From Streptomyces ortus (GTDB taxonomy: Bacteria; Actinomycetota; Actinomycetes; Streptomycetales; Streptomycetaceae), in contig NZ_JAIFZO010000002.1 of assembly GCF_026341275.1 (NCBI RefSeq), positions 7,966,118-8,030,117 of the forward strand: a DNA stretch of 64,000 nucleotides. Reading direction: 5' to 3'. This document shows positions 1 through 8,718 of this stretch, in pieces. Numbering within the stretch: position 1 is the first letter of the stretch; each line of letters begins with the position of its first letter. Below the pieces are notes generated by a model. That model worked only from the letters and a program-made list of their open reading frames with translations, was not told where the DNA came from and did not search any database. A program made the translations under genes and the position numbers.

Positions 1-631
1 CTTGCGTCCGCGGGAGCCGTCGCCGCCGCCGTCGTACTGGCACTGGGACTGCTCCCCGCACTGCTGGGCATGTGCGGCCACAGACTCATCCCCAGGGCCG
101 GCACCCGCACCCGCTGGGGCCGCCGAGCGGCACGGGAGCCGGGCGGGCCCTCCACGGGTGTGCGCTGGACCGAGGGCGTACTGCGTCGGCCGGTGCGTAC
201 GCTGATCCTCGGAACCGTCGCCCTCGTCGCGCTCGCCCTCCCGGCGATGCAGCTCAAGCTCGCCCTGACCGACGAGGGCAACAGCCCCACCACGACGTCG
301 AGCCGTCAGGCCTACGACGTGGTCGGGGACGTCTTCGGCCCCGGGGGCGAACGGCCCGCTCGTCATCCTTGTCGAGGACGACGACCCGGCCGCCGTCGCC
401 TCGACGGCCACCGCCGTCGAGGGCAGGCTGCGGGAGGTCAAGGGCATCGCGGACGTCAGCGGCGTCGAGGTGGCCGAGGACGAGTCGGCCGCACGCATCC
501 GGATCATCCCCGACACCGGACCGCGTACCCAGCGGACCAGCGACCTGGTGTCCCGGCTGCGCACCGAGATGAAGCCCCTCGCGGCGTCGGGCGGCAGTTG
601 TGTCGCCGTCACCGGACTGACCGCCGTCAGC
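1..631 (+). pseudogene. MMPL/RND-family transporter fragment, frameshifted and truncated
   Basis: This is the middle part of an MMPL (RND superfamily) exporter whose start lies outside the window. Frame 1 reads a hydrophobic segment (about bases 4-66), a basic loop and a second helix at about 205-250, then the typical post-helix text ending VVGDVFGPGG near base 348. The family sequence GPGANGPLVILVEDD continues in frame 2 instead, so the G5 run at 343-347 has one base too many (mutation or sequencing error). The porter-domain sequence goes on to VTGLTAVS near base 631, where MMPL similarity stops and LysR-type sequence starts in the same frame. The gene cannot make a working transporter. The family assignment comes from recognised motifs, not from a search. 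Confidence 0.75.
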
Positions 632-1477
632 GCGGCGTCGCGCCGGCTCGGCTGGTCCCTCCCGGTGGTCAGCCAGCGGCTGAGCGCACTGGAGAGCCGG
701 CTCGACGTGCGTCTCGTCCAGCGGGGCACACGCAGGCTGGTACTGACCTCGGAGGGCGCCCTGTACGCGAGCGGGGTCGACTCGATCCTCGACCGGCTCA
801 GCGAGCTGGAGGACCTGGTGACCGAACGGTCCGGGGAGCTGCGCGGCGCCCTGGTCGTCCAGGCGACCCTGGGTCTCGGGCGAGCCCATGTCGCCCCGCT
901 GCTGGCGGAGTTCGCGGCGGCGCACCCCCAACTCCAGGTGCAGTTGCACACGTCGGCGCTGCTCCTGCGCCCGCATCGGCGCACCTTCGACGTGGCCGTG
1001 CACGTGGGAAGTCCGCCGGACTCCTCACTGCGGATGCGCCGACCGGCGGAGAACCGCCGGGTGCCGTGCGCGTCGCCCGCGTACCGGGCACGACGTGGTG
1101 CGCCCACCCGCGTGGAGGATCTGGCGCGGCACGACTGCATCGTCCTGCGGGAGAACGAGGGGGACGACGCGCTCTGGCGGTTCGGCGACGCCGGCGATCC
1201 GCGTCAGGTGCGGGTGCGGGGTGCGCCGCAGAGCAACGACGGGGACATCGTGACGGGCTGGGCCCTGGAGGGCCGAGGCGTGATCATGCGCTCGGTGTGG
1301 CATGTCAGGCCCCATGTCGAGCGCGGCGACCTGGTCCGTGTCCTGCCGCACGTCACGACGCCCGCGGCCGACATCTACGCTCTGGTCGAAGACGACGGGG
1401 ACGTGCCGCGGCGGGTGACCGCGCTGATCGAGCACCTGGCGGCGCAGCTGCCGGGACGCCTGGCACGACCGGCCTGA
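470..1477 (+). CDS. LysR-family regulator, N-terminally truncated and fused to MMPL remnant
   Basis: From about base 632 the reading frame encodes a LysR-type regulator: the second half of the winged helix-turn-helix (AASRRLGWSLPVVSQRLSAL, then LTSEGALY) and a full substrate-binding domain with ASPAYRARRGAP and ARHDCIVLRENEG. The normal N-terminus, including the first helix of the HTH, is missing; bases 470-631 in the same frame are MMPL sequence. The likely history is a deletion or recombination that joined the 5' part of an MMPL gene to the 3' part of a lysR gene. The frame is open, so a chimeric protein could be made, but its HTH is incomplete and DNA binding is doubtful. The GTG at 470 is only the first possible start in this frame, with no evidence of use. 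Confidence 0.6.
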   Translation: MAEDESAARIRIIPDTGPRTQRTSDLVSRLRTEMKPLAASGGSCVAVTGLTAVSAASRRLGWSLPVVSQRLSALESRLDVRLVQRGTRRLVLTSEGALYASGVDSILDRLSELEDLVTERSGELRGALVVQATLGLGRAHVAPLLAEFAAAHPQLQVQLHTSALLLRPHRRTFDVAVHVGSPPDSSLRMRRPAENRRVPCASPAYRARRGAPTRVEDLARHDCIVLRENEGDDALWRFGDAGDPRQVRVRGAPQSNDGDIVTGWALEGRGVIMRSVWHVRPHVERGDLVRVLPHVTTPAADIYALVEDDGDVPRRVTALIEHLAAQLPGRLARPA

Positions 1478-1549
1478 CGCGAGTGTTTCCCCCACGGAAG
1501 GACCGCGTTGCCGGACGTCGCGTCGCTCAGGACCAGGCGCCGGGCGTGC

Positions 1550-2215
1550 CTAGCCATGCCGGGCCAGGACGTCCTCGGTCAGGTCGGGCAGGGGGCGGCC
1601 CGTCCCCAGGGCCGTGGAGCGCAGCCGCGTCAGCGCCTCGGCCGGGGTGATTCCCAGCCGCTCGGCCATCACGCCGGTCGCCACATGGGTGCGCTTCCAG
1701 TGGACGTCCAGCGCGGGGGCGAGCTTCGCGGTCAGCAGGATGAGCGCCGCGGCCCGTACGGCCAGCCTCGCGGCCTCCTCCGCCTCGGCCCCCAGCGGGC
1801 CGGCCTCGAAGCGCAACATGTCCGCCGTCCCCAGGTGCGCGGCCCCCTCCACCAGCGGAAACGCGTAGATGGCACCCACCGTGGACAGCCGTTCGCGGGC
1901 CAGCGGACCGAACAGGGGCCACGGGGTCACGGTCCCCTGGAGGTCCTCGACCATGAGCGGCCGGCCGAGCGCCGCCGCCGACACACAGGGGCCTTCGCCC
2001 ACCTCGAACTGCAGCTCCTCCAGGCGCTCCGCCGCCGGGTTCGTCGCGTGCAGCATCCGCCGGTGCGGCTTCTCCGTCCACAGCGCCAGGGTGACCGCGT
2101 CCACCGGCAGGGCCTCGCAGAGGGCTTCCGCCACCCGCTGCGGCGTTTCGCGTTCGTGGTCCGGCCCGGCGGCTGCCTGCACCACCGCTTCGGCGGGCCA
2201 CCGGTCAACAACCAT
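1550..2215 (-). CDS. GAF and ANTAR domain protein (RNA-binding antiterminator)
   Basis: A 221-residue cytoplasmic sensor-regulator. A GAF fold spans about residues 10-165 (LQFEVGEGPCVSAA followed by PWPLFGPL and the GAIYAFPL strand) and an ANTAR domain occupies the last 50 residues (HVATGVMAERLGITPAEALT, then ATALGTGRPL-like text). ANTAR domains bind paired hairpins in nascent RNA and prevent termination; the GAF part probably senses a ligand or redox state that is not identifiable here. The ATG at 2215 was chosen because GGAGAGTGAGG lies just upstream and the domain starts soon after; the frame stays open further upstream without a better signal. It is transcribed away from the SDR gene, separated by about 250 bases. 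Confidence 0.75.
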   Translation of the reverse strand: MVVDRWPAEAVVQAAAGPDHERETPQRVAEALCEALPVDAVTLALWTEKPHRRMLHATNPAAERLEELQFEVGEGPCVSAAALGRPLMVEDLQGTVTPWPLFGPLARERLSTVGAIYAFPLVEGAAHLGTADMLRFEAGPLGAEAEEAARLAVRAAALILLTAKLAPALDVHWKRTHVATGVMAERLGITPAEALTRLRSTALGTGRPLPDLTEDVLARHG

Positions 2216-2375
2216 GTTCGGCCTCACTCTCCACACGTTTCCTCGGAGCACCGCCGCGACGGGATCCTGTACGGCGGAATCCCGTCCGGGTATCCGTCCA
2301 GGACACCTCCAAACGGAAGATGACCAGTCTTCGCGGCGGCGCGAGAAGCCCGAGGGCTCTGAGCAGGCGCCCCTT

Positions 2376-2400
2376 GTTGCGGGAGTGGCTGAACGGGTAC
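2376..2400 (+). promoter_or_regulatory. Candidate SigB-type promoter
   Basis: GTTG at 2376-2379 and GGGTAC at 2395-2400 are separated by 15 bases. This resembles the GTTT-N14-16-GGGTA(T/C) promoters read by Streptomyces SigB-family stress sigma factors. It lies 63 bases before the SDR start. The -35 element is imperfect, so this is a suggestion, but it fits the SigB-type regulators at 7.6-14.5 kb. Confidence 0.3.
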
Positions 2401-2463
2401 CCAACCGACGAACGCACAGCGAGGAGAGCAAGAACAGCTGGAGCAGAGGAAGGGGCGTGTGCG

Positions 2464-3258
2464 ATGCGCATCGATCTGACCGGCCGCACGGCACTGGTCA
2501 CCGGGTCCACCCAGGGAATCGGCGCGGCGATCGCCGAAGGCCTCGCCCGGGCCGGCGCCCGGGTCGCGGTCAACGGCCGGAGCGCGGAGCGTGCCGAGGA
2601 GAGCGCGGCCCGACTGGCCAAGGACGTACCCGGCGCGGACGTCATCGCCGTGGCGGCGGACGTGACCACCGAAGAAGGAGCGGCCCGGGTGGTGGACGCC
2701 GTGCCGCGCGTGGACATCCTCGTCAACAACCTCGGCATCTTCGGGTCCGCCGACCCACTGGAAATCACCGACGACGAATGGCGCCGCTACTTCGAGGTCA
2801 ACGTGCTGGCGGCCGTGCGCCTGATCCGCTCGTACCTGCCAGGCATGACCGAGCGGGGCTGGGGGCGGATCCAGAACATCGCCAGCGACTCGGCGGTCGT
2901 CATCCCCGCCGAGATGATCCACTACGGCATGTCGAAGACCGCCCTGCTCGCGGTGAGCAGGGGCTTCGCGAAGGAGGCGGCCGGCACCGGAGTCACGGTG
3001 AACTCGGTCGTCGCCGGCCCCACGCACACGGGAGGGGTCGAGGACTTCGTGTACGGGCTCGTCGACCGTGACCTGCCGTGGGACGAGGCCCAGCGTGCCT
3101 TCATGAAGGAGCACCGGCCACAGTCCCTGCTGCAACGGCTGATCGAGCCGGAGGAGATCGCGAACATGGTCGTCTACCTCAGCTCCGACCAGGCCTCGGC
3201 CACCACGGGAGGCGCGCTGCGGGTCGACGGCGGATACGTCGACTCCATCCTGCCCTGA
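2464..3258 (+). CDS. Short-chain dehydrogenase/reductase (SDR)
   Basis: A 264-residue classical SDR oxidoreductase using NAD(P)H. It shows the nucleotide-binding motif TGSTQGIG (residues 14-21), NNLG near 87, a catalytic serine in IASDSAV and the catalytic YGMSK. The C-terminus carries the usual SDR text TTGGALRVDGGYV. The ATG at 2464 has AGAGGAAGGG upstream and puts the cofactor motif at its normal place; the frame is open further upstream but with no better start. The substrate cannot be read from the sequence. The gene stands alone between a divergent GAF-ANTAR gene and a convergent LAL regulator. Confidence 0.85.
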   Translation: MRIDLTGRTALVTGSTQGIGAAIAEGLARAGARVAVNGRSAERAEESAARLAKDVPGADVIAVAADVTTEEGAARVVDAVPRVDILVNNLGIFGSADPLEITDDEWRRYFEVNVLAAVRLIRSYLPGMTERGWGRIQNIASDSAVVIPAEMIHYGMSKTALLAVSRGFAKEAAGTGVTVNSVVAGPTHTGGVEDFVYGLVDRDLPWDEAQRAFMKEHRPQSLLQRLIEPEEIANMVVYLSSDQASATTGGALRVDGGYVDSILP

Positions 3259-3281
3259 CGCGGCCGGCCCCGCGGGCCTCC

Positions 3282-6209
3282 TCAGGCAGGGCGTGACCCG
3301 TCCACGCCCGGCCGCTCCACCATCCGTGACAGCTCCACCCGGGAGCGGACCCCGAGCACGGCGAACACCTTCCGCAGGTGATAGTCCACCGTGCGGGTGC
3401 TCACCGCCAGACGCAGCGCCACCTCCCGGTTCGTGGCACCCTCGGCCACACAGCGCGCTATCCGCAGCTGCTGCGGGGTGAGGCCTTCCAACGCCCCGGC
3501 CCCCGCCGCGGCCGGGGCCACGCCGTTCGCCCTCAGTTCGGCACGCGCCTGGTCCGCCCAGATACGGGCGCCGCAGCGTTCGAAGGCGACCAGCGCGGCC
3601 CGCAGGCAGCCGCCCGCCTCGCGAAGTCTGCGCCGTCTGCGCAGCCACTTCCCGTACAGGAGCCGCGTACGCGCCTGCTCGAAGTCACCGCCCGCCCGCG
3701 CGTGCAGGGCGAGGGCGTCCTCGTACAGTGCGTCGGCGCGGTCCGCGTCGGCCACCAGCGCCCGGCAGCGGGCGAGTTGGGCGGGCGCCTGCACGTCCGC
3801 GCCGAAGCGTGCCCACAGCGCGAACTCCTCGACGACGGCGTGAGCGTCCGCCCGCTGTCCGGCGAGCACCGCGGCCTCCACGTAGCAGGGCATGACCAGC
3901 ATGCGTACGGCGAAGTGGCCGCCGTCCGGGCCGGGACGGACCAGCGGGCCGAGCCGGGCAGCCGCCTCGAAGGGACGCCCGCGCCCCAGGTCGGCGCGGG
4001 CCGAGGCCCATTCGGCGAGGGTGGTGGCCTGGCTGAGCCCGTGACGCCGTGCGGTGATCAGGGCGGCGTCGGCATGGTGCGCGACCAGCGTGGACTCGTC
4101 CGCGATCGACGCCGCCAGGGCCAGCACGGCATGGTGGTGGGCGGCCACATTGCTCTGCCCGTACCGGTGTGCGGCACGCAGTCCCTCCTCCGCGTGCGCC
4201 CGGGCCCGCGCGTGCTGCCCCGTCCGCAACTCCGCGTAGGCCAGCAGCTCCAGAGCCCGCGGCACGGACGCCTCCGGGCCGCGGGAGAGGGCCGCCGCGA
4301 GGGTCCGCGCGCCGATCCGGCAGGCGGCGGGCACATCGCCCAGCAGGAGGGCCGCCGCGCCCGACCGCAGCAGCCGCTCCGGCCCGTCCTCCTCCCAGGC
4401 GTGCTTGACCACGCGGCGCAGCCGGGGGACGGCCCGGGCGAAGTCCTGTTCCAGCATCGCCCGCATGCCGTGCAGGTATTCCCACGGCAGACTGTCCGCC
4501 TCCCCGGCCCGGGCCGGGGAGGGCGGCACCCCGGAGCGGGTGGCCGGGCGGTCCGTGACCGCGCGGCCGTGTGCGACCGCCCTGGTCTGCACCGTCGTCC
4601 CGGCGGTACGGTCCGCCGCGTCCAGCGCCCGCAGACAGGCGACGGCGTCTCCCGTGGCCCACGCGGCCTCCGCGGCGGCGAGCCCCGCGAGCAGCGCGTG
4701 CGCGGGATCGTCGTGGGCGAGCAGGGAGCGGGCGAGCAGCAGGGCCTCCCCGGCGTCGGCGGCGGGACCGTCACGCAGCGCGATGATCCCCCGCAACCAG
4801 GCCGAGCGGCCCCGGACGACGGCAGGCAGGGCACCGTCACCGGCCCGGCCGGTCAGTCGGCGGGCCTCCCGCGCCCGGCCCGCGAGCAGCGCCTGCCCGG
4901 CCGCCGCGGTCAGATGCTCCGCCCGTTCGCGTCCATCCGCCGTCAGCTCCGCGGCCCGGGCGTACGCCGCCGCACGCTGGGCGCGGGACGCGGCGACGCA
5001 CGGATCGGCCGCGGCGGCGGACAGCTGATCCGCCATCGGCGGGGCATGCCCGGCGATCGACCAGGCCCGGTGGAGCAGCGCGACGAGCCCGTGGCCCGCG
5101 TCCTCCGGCACGCTCTCCAGCACGCAGGCGAGTGCCCGGTGCGCGGCGCGCCGCCGGTCGGGAGGAGCGCAGGCATGGACCGCTCTGCGGAGCAGCGGGC
5201 TGGTGAAGCGGAACCGGCCGCCGGACAGGACGAGGGCGTCCGGGAGCCGGTCCTGGCCGAGTGCGGCCCGTGCCCGGTCGAGTCGTGCCGCCGCTCCGCG
5301 GACCAGGTCGGCGTCCGCGCCGCCGCCCTCGGGGTCGTGCTCGTGTGCCGCCGCCACCAGCAGGAGGAGTTCGCTCTCGGCGGCGGAGAACCCCGCCAGA
5401 TGTGCCCCGGCCACACTCCGTAGCGCTTCGGCGTCGGCCGGCGGCCACGGCAACCGGTGTTCGCCGGACAGTTCGGCGGGGGAAAGGCCGGCCAGCAGCG
5501 CGCGCAGCAGGGCGGGATTGCCCTCCGCCTCGTCCAGCAGCTCCATCCGGACGGCCGGGTCGACGGGGCCGCACGCCGTGTCGTCGAGCAGCGCGTCCAT
5601 GGCGGCCGAGGGCAGCGGCCCGAGCGTCAGGGCGGGCAGCGCAGCGAAATCGGGGTCGGCCGCGTGCTGCCCGGCGACGGTGAGGAGCAGCCGCACCGGT
5701 CCGGCCGCGGGCAGCCGCCGGGCGGCGAAGCCCAGGGCGGTCCGCGAGGGGGCGTCCCACAGATGGGCGTCGTCGACGCACACCAGCAGGGGCGATCTCG
5801 CCGCGGTGGCGGTCAGCGAGTGGAGCAGCCACTCCGGCGTCGTCCCGTGCTCGGTGTCGTCGGTGGTCCACGGTCCGGGCAGACCGCCGGCGGCACACGC
5901 CAGCGCGTGCACGCCGCTCAGCGGCAGCGCGGACTCCGCGCGGCTGGCCCGCACGCGCAGCACGGGCCCGGGGGTGAAGGAGCGGGCCGCCCAGTCGGTC
6001 AGCGCGGTACGGCCGAGGCCCGGATCACCGGCCAGTACGAGCACCGGGGCGTCCGGCCCCGACCGGTCCGACAAGGCGGCCAGCGCGGCGAGTTCCGCGC
6101 CTCGGCCGCGCGGCGGAAGAGCGGGCGGTGAGGGTGGCTGCTGTACGGGAGACGGCGGTGGGGGAGACGACGGTGGGGGAGACTGGGGCGCGTTCGTCCG
6201 TCCGGTCAT
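3282..6209 (-). CDS. LAL-type LuxR-family ATP-binding transcriptional regulator
   Basis: A 975-residue regulator of the LAL (large ATP-binding LuxR) class. After a proline-rich N-terminal tail come an AAA-type ATPase with Walker A GDPGLGRT (about 61-68) and Walker B LLVCVDDAHLWD, a long alanine-rich helical repeat region, and a C-terminal LuxR helix-turn-helix (LTPQQLRIARCVAEGATNRE, then VSTRTVDYHLRKVFAVLGV). In LAL proteins the Walker A lysine is normally present; here it is arginine (GRT instead of GKT/S), which may weaken ATP binding. The ATG at 6209 precedes the proline-rich segment; a start further upstream is possible but the extra sequence looks non-coding. The target genes are unknown; the convergent SDR and the downstream cutinase are neighbours only. 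Confidence 0.85.
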   Translation of the reverse strand: MTGRTNAPQSPPPSSPPPPSPVQQPPSPPALPPRGRGAELAALAALSDRSGPDAPVLVLAGDPGLGRTALTDWAARSFTPGPVLRVRASRAESALPLSGVHALACAAGGLPGPWTTDDTEHGTTPEWLLHSLTATAARSPLLVCVDDAHLWDAPSRTALGFAARRLPAAGPVRLLLTVAGQHAADPDFAALPALTLGPLPSAAMDALLDDTACGPVDPAVRMELLDEAEGNPALLRALLAGLSPAELSGEHRLPWPPADAEALRSVAGAHLAGFSAAESELLLLVAAAHEHDPEGGGADADLVRGAAARLDRARAALGQDRLPDALVLSGGRFRFTSPLLRRAVHACAPPDRRRAAHRALACVLESVPEDAGHGLVALLHRAWSIAGHAPPMADQLSAAAADPCVAASRAQRAAAYARAAELTADGRERAEHLTAAAGQALLAGRAREARRLTGRAGDGALPAVVRGRSAWLRGIIALRDGPAADAGEALLLARSLLAHDDPAHALLAGLAAAEAAWATGDAVACLRALDAADRTAGTTVQTRAVAHGRAVTDRPATRSGVPPSPARAGEADSLPWEYLHGMRAMLEQDFARAVPRLRRVVKHAWEEDGPERLLRSGAAALLLGDVPAACRIGARTLAAALSRGPEASVPRALELLAYAELRTGQHARARAHAEEGLRAAHRYGQSNVAAHHHAVLALAASIADESTLVAHHADAALITARRHGLSQATTLAEWASARADLGRGRPFEAAARLGPLVRPGPDGGHFAVRMLVMPCYVEAAVLAGQRADAHAVVEEFALWARFGADVQAPAQLARCRALVADADRADALYEDALALHARAGGDFEQARTRLLYGKWLRRRRRLREAGGCLRAALVAFERCGARIWADQARAELRANGVAPAAAGAGALEGLTPQQLRIARCVAEGATNREVALRLAVSTRTVDYHLRKVFAVLGVRSRVELSRMVERPGVDGSRPA

Positions 6210-6431
6210 CCCTGTGACGTTACGTTCGCGCGGCGCGAGGCGGAAGCTCTCCGTCCGGCGCCTCCCGCCCCGCGGATTCCCCCTCCCACCTGCGCCGACA
6301 CGGCCTTGAGCCGGTGCTCCCGTGTACGCCTGCCCAGCGGCGCCCCCGCGGATCTGTGCACCCGCACAGCGCCGATGGGCGGTCGCGTTCCCCACACGAC
6401 CGCCCACCGGCTGCTTATCGGGATGCCGGCC

Positions 6432-7394
6432 TCAGGAGTTGTGCGGGCAGTTACCCCGGTACTCCTCGATGGTCAGGCTCGGCCGTGGCAGCGGGCAGAG
6501 GAACTGCTCGTAGCGGGTGTCGTTGTCCACGAACCGCTTGAGCCAGGAAATGCTGTACTTCGCGATCGTCGTGTCGGACGAGTTCGGTGTGAAGTGCGTC
6601 GCGCCGTTGAGCTCCAGGTACGCCTTGTCGGTGGACGACGGCAGGCTTCCGTAGAACGGCTCCGCGTGCGTGGCGACGGGTGCGATCGTGTCGCCGTCCG
6701 CGCCGAAGATCAGAGTGGGTGTGCTGATCTCGGGCCAGGACTTGTCGAGGTTCCACGGGGTCAGCGGAATGGCCGCCTGGAGGGACGGGCGGGACTTGGC
6801 CGCTTCGAGGCTGCCGCCGCCGCCCATCGAGTGCCCCGCCACCGCGAGCCGGCTGCTGTCGATCCGGGTGCGTACGCTGCTGCGCTCGGTGAGGTAGTCC
6901 AGCGCGGCCAGCAGCTGCCGGCCCCGCGAGTCGGGCTGGTCCAGGGTCGTCAGGGTGTCGATGGTGAGGACGACGAAGCCCTGGGACGCCAGCCGTGGCC
7001 CCAGCCACGCGATCGAGGACTCGTACGCCGTGTACCCGGGGGAGATCACCACCGCGCCGAACGTCCCGTCGGCGGTGCTCGTCGGGTAGTAGACGGTTCC
7101 GCCGCCGAAGCCGGTGACCGACAGCGAGGAGACCGACGTCTGGGACACGCCGTACGAACCGCGTGCCGCCTCGATGCTCGACGTGGTGGGGGCGGGGCCG
7201 CGCTCGTAGGGGTTGTCCGCCGCCTGCGCCCCCGGGGCGGCCAGGGAGCTGAGGCCCACGACGGCGGTCAGCGCGGTGAGCGCACCGGTGATCCGCTTCG
7301 CGATCCGTCCTCCGCGGTCGCGCGGGCCTGGCTCGGCGGACGCGTGCGGGACCGTCCCGGGGGTGGATGAGCTGTTCTGCGAGTGCTGCTGCAC
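6432..7394 (-). CDS. Secreted cutinase / PET-hydrolase-like polyester hydrolase
   Basis: A 320-residue secreted alpha/beta hydrolase closely resembling Thermobifida-type cutinases that hydrolyse cutin, aliphatic polyesters and, in some members, PET. The signal peptide (basic residues 25-34, hydrophobic 37-53, APGAQA) precedes the mature start NPYERGP. The nucleophile is Ser189 in GHSMGG, with Asp235 in GADGDTIAP and His267 in NGATHFTPN; the 46 and 32 residue spacings match the family triad. GYTAYESSIAWLG forms the oxyanion and aromatic-clamp region, where Thermobifida enzymes read GYTGTEASIAWLG. Cys300 and Cys316 could form the C-terminal disulfide. The GTG at 7394 was chosen for the AGAGGA ten bases upstream and the complete signal peptide. 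The preferred substrate is inferred from the family. Confidence 0.9.
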   Translation of the reverse strand: MQQHSQNSSSTPGTVPHASAEPGPRDRGGRIAKRITGALTALTAVVGLSSLAAPGAQAADNPYERGPAPTTSSIEAARGSYGVSQTSVSSLSVTGFGGGTVYYPTSTADGTFGAVVISPGYTAYESSIAWLGPRLASQGFVVLTIDTLTTLDQPDSRGRQLLAALDYLTERSSVRTRIDSSRLAVAGHSMGGGGSLEAAKSRPSLQAAIPLTPWNLDKSWPEISTPTLIFGADGDTIAPVATHAEPFYGSLPSSTDKAYLELNGATHFTPNSSDTTIAKYSISWLKRFVDNDTRYEQFLCPLPRPSLTIEEYRGNCPHNS

Positions 7395-7599
7395 GACGAA
7401 GTCGTCCTCTCGGCCGTGACGAACCGTCGTACCGGAGGGGGTGACACGACAGCAGCCGTGTCCCCGCTTCCGGCAGCTCTGCCGACGGCGCCGACCGGTG
7501 GCCGGCCGTGCCACTGTCGAACCGGGAGGAGGGTGCGGCCATCGGCAATATCACCGGTCTTCAACAAAACCCGGCGTCGTCAGGCTCTGAGGAAGCGGT

Positions 7600-8040
7600 T
7601 CAGGGGGCCAGGGTGATGGACGCGGTGACGCGTTTGCCGGCCGGTTCGAGGTCCACCCGGAAATCCTCGGCGACGGCCATCACGATCTCCAGGCCGTGCT
7701 GGCCGACTCTGCTCGGGTCGACGGGGCGGGCCTCGGGCCGCACGCCGACGCTGTCGTGCACGCACACCACCACCACGGCGTCGGTGATGCGCAGGTCCAG
7801 CAGCAGGTGGCCGGGGGCGTATTTGTGGGCGTTGGTGACCAGCTCGCTGACGACCAGCTGGGTCAGGTCCGTCGCGCGCGCGGAGACGGGCACCCCGTGG
7901 CCCGTCCTGGCGCGGGCCAGGAAGTCGGCCGCGAAGCGTCGCGCTTCGGCGATGCAGGCGCCGCCTCCGTTCATGGAGACGGTGGCGGCTATGGCAGGGG
8001 CTTCCGACGGACCCGCGCCGCCTCTCCCGACTGACTCCAC
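7600..8040 (-). CDS. RsbW-like anti-sigma factor ATPase (HATPase_c)
   Basis: A 146-residue GHKL-type ATPase of the RsbW/SpoIIAB kind. It has an N-box (SELVTNAHKYAPG), a G1-like VCVHDSVGVRPEA and the later QHGLEIV strand. Proteins of this family bind a sigma factor or phosphorylate an STAS antagonist on serine. It is divergent from the STAS gene at 8212, a likely partner. The ATG at 8040 lies directly before the domain; the frame continues upstream without clear coding character. The family is very common in Streptomyces, so the sigma partner cannot be deduced. Confidence 0.8.
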   Translation of the reverse strand: MESVGRGGAGPSEAPAIAATVSMNGGGACIAEARRFAADFLARARTGHGVPVSARATDLTQLVVSELVTNAHKYAPGHLLLDLRITDAVVVVCVHDSVGVRPEARPVDPSRVGQHGLEIVMAVAEDFRVDLEPAGKRVTASITLAP

Positions 8041-8211
8041 TTTTTGTCCACCTTCGTTCCCGTTGTCCGTTCGCGGCTACCCTGTTTGGCGTGACACATG
8101 CCGCTTCCGCTTCGATCGATCACGCGTTCGAGCATGGTGGTCCGTGTCATCGGGGCAGGCTTCAGGCGCGAGCTTTTGGCCTGAGCCGCATCGGCAAACC
8201 GAGTCGAGGAC

Positions 8212-8577
8212 ATGGTGACAGACACATTTCCCACCCAGTCCGGCCATCTGTCGGTGACCCGGTCCGACGTGGGCGGCATCCTCGTCGTGAGCCTGTGCGG
8301 TGAACTGGACCGTGCCGCCCGGGACGCGGTCGGCGACGCCCTGCACCCACCGGCCGGCGCCGAGCGCCCCCGGACCGTCGCGGACCTCACCGGCGTGACC
8401 TTCATGGACTCCAGCGGCATCAATCTGCTCATCGCCGCCCATCGTGCGGCCCACGAGGCCCAGGGGTGGCTGCGCGTGGCAGGGGCCCAGCAGTCGGTGC
8501 TGCGGGTGATCGAGCTCGTCGGAGTAGACGCCCTCATCCCGTGCAGTCCCACCGTGCGCCAGGCGCTGGCGGGCTGA
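8212..8577 (+). CDS. STAS-domain anti-sigma factor antagonist (RsbV-like)
   Basis: A 121-residue single STAS domain. The segment TFMDSSGINLLIAA contains the serine that RsbW-type kinases phosphorylate. Family role: the unphosphorylated form binds the anti-sigma kinase and frees the sigma factor. Two starts are possible: the ATG at 8212 and the GTG at 8215, which has better spacing to GAGGA. The gene lies between the divergent RsbW-like gene and the RsbR operon, with 141 bases before the latter, so it is probably transcribed separately from it. Confidence 0.85.
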   Translation: MVTDTFPTQSGHLSVTRSDVGGILVVSLCGELDRAARDAVGDALHPPAGAERPRTVADLTGVTFMDSSGINLLIAAHRAAHEAQGWLRVAGAQQSVLRVIELVGVDALIPCSPTVRQALAG

Positions 8578-8718
8578 CCTGCGGGGAGCGGGTGGGCGTT
8601 GGCACGGCGGACGCCCCTCCCCGGCCGTCCACAGGTCGCGCCGGACCGTCGTGGCACGTGACGTAGGCTTCGCAGGTCGTCCCTGACACGTAAATATGAA
8701 CATTGAAGGAGCGCCGGA

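Noticed and set aside
2269..2293. GGGTAT at 2288-2293 as a second SigB-type promoter
   Set aside because: The base set 15 bases upstream (TGTA) does not match a -35 element.
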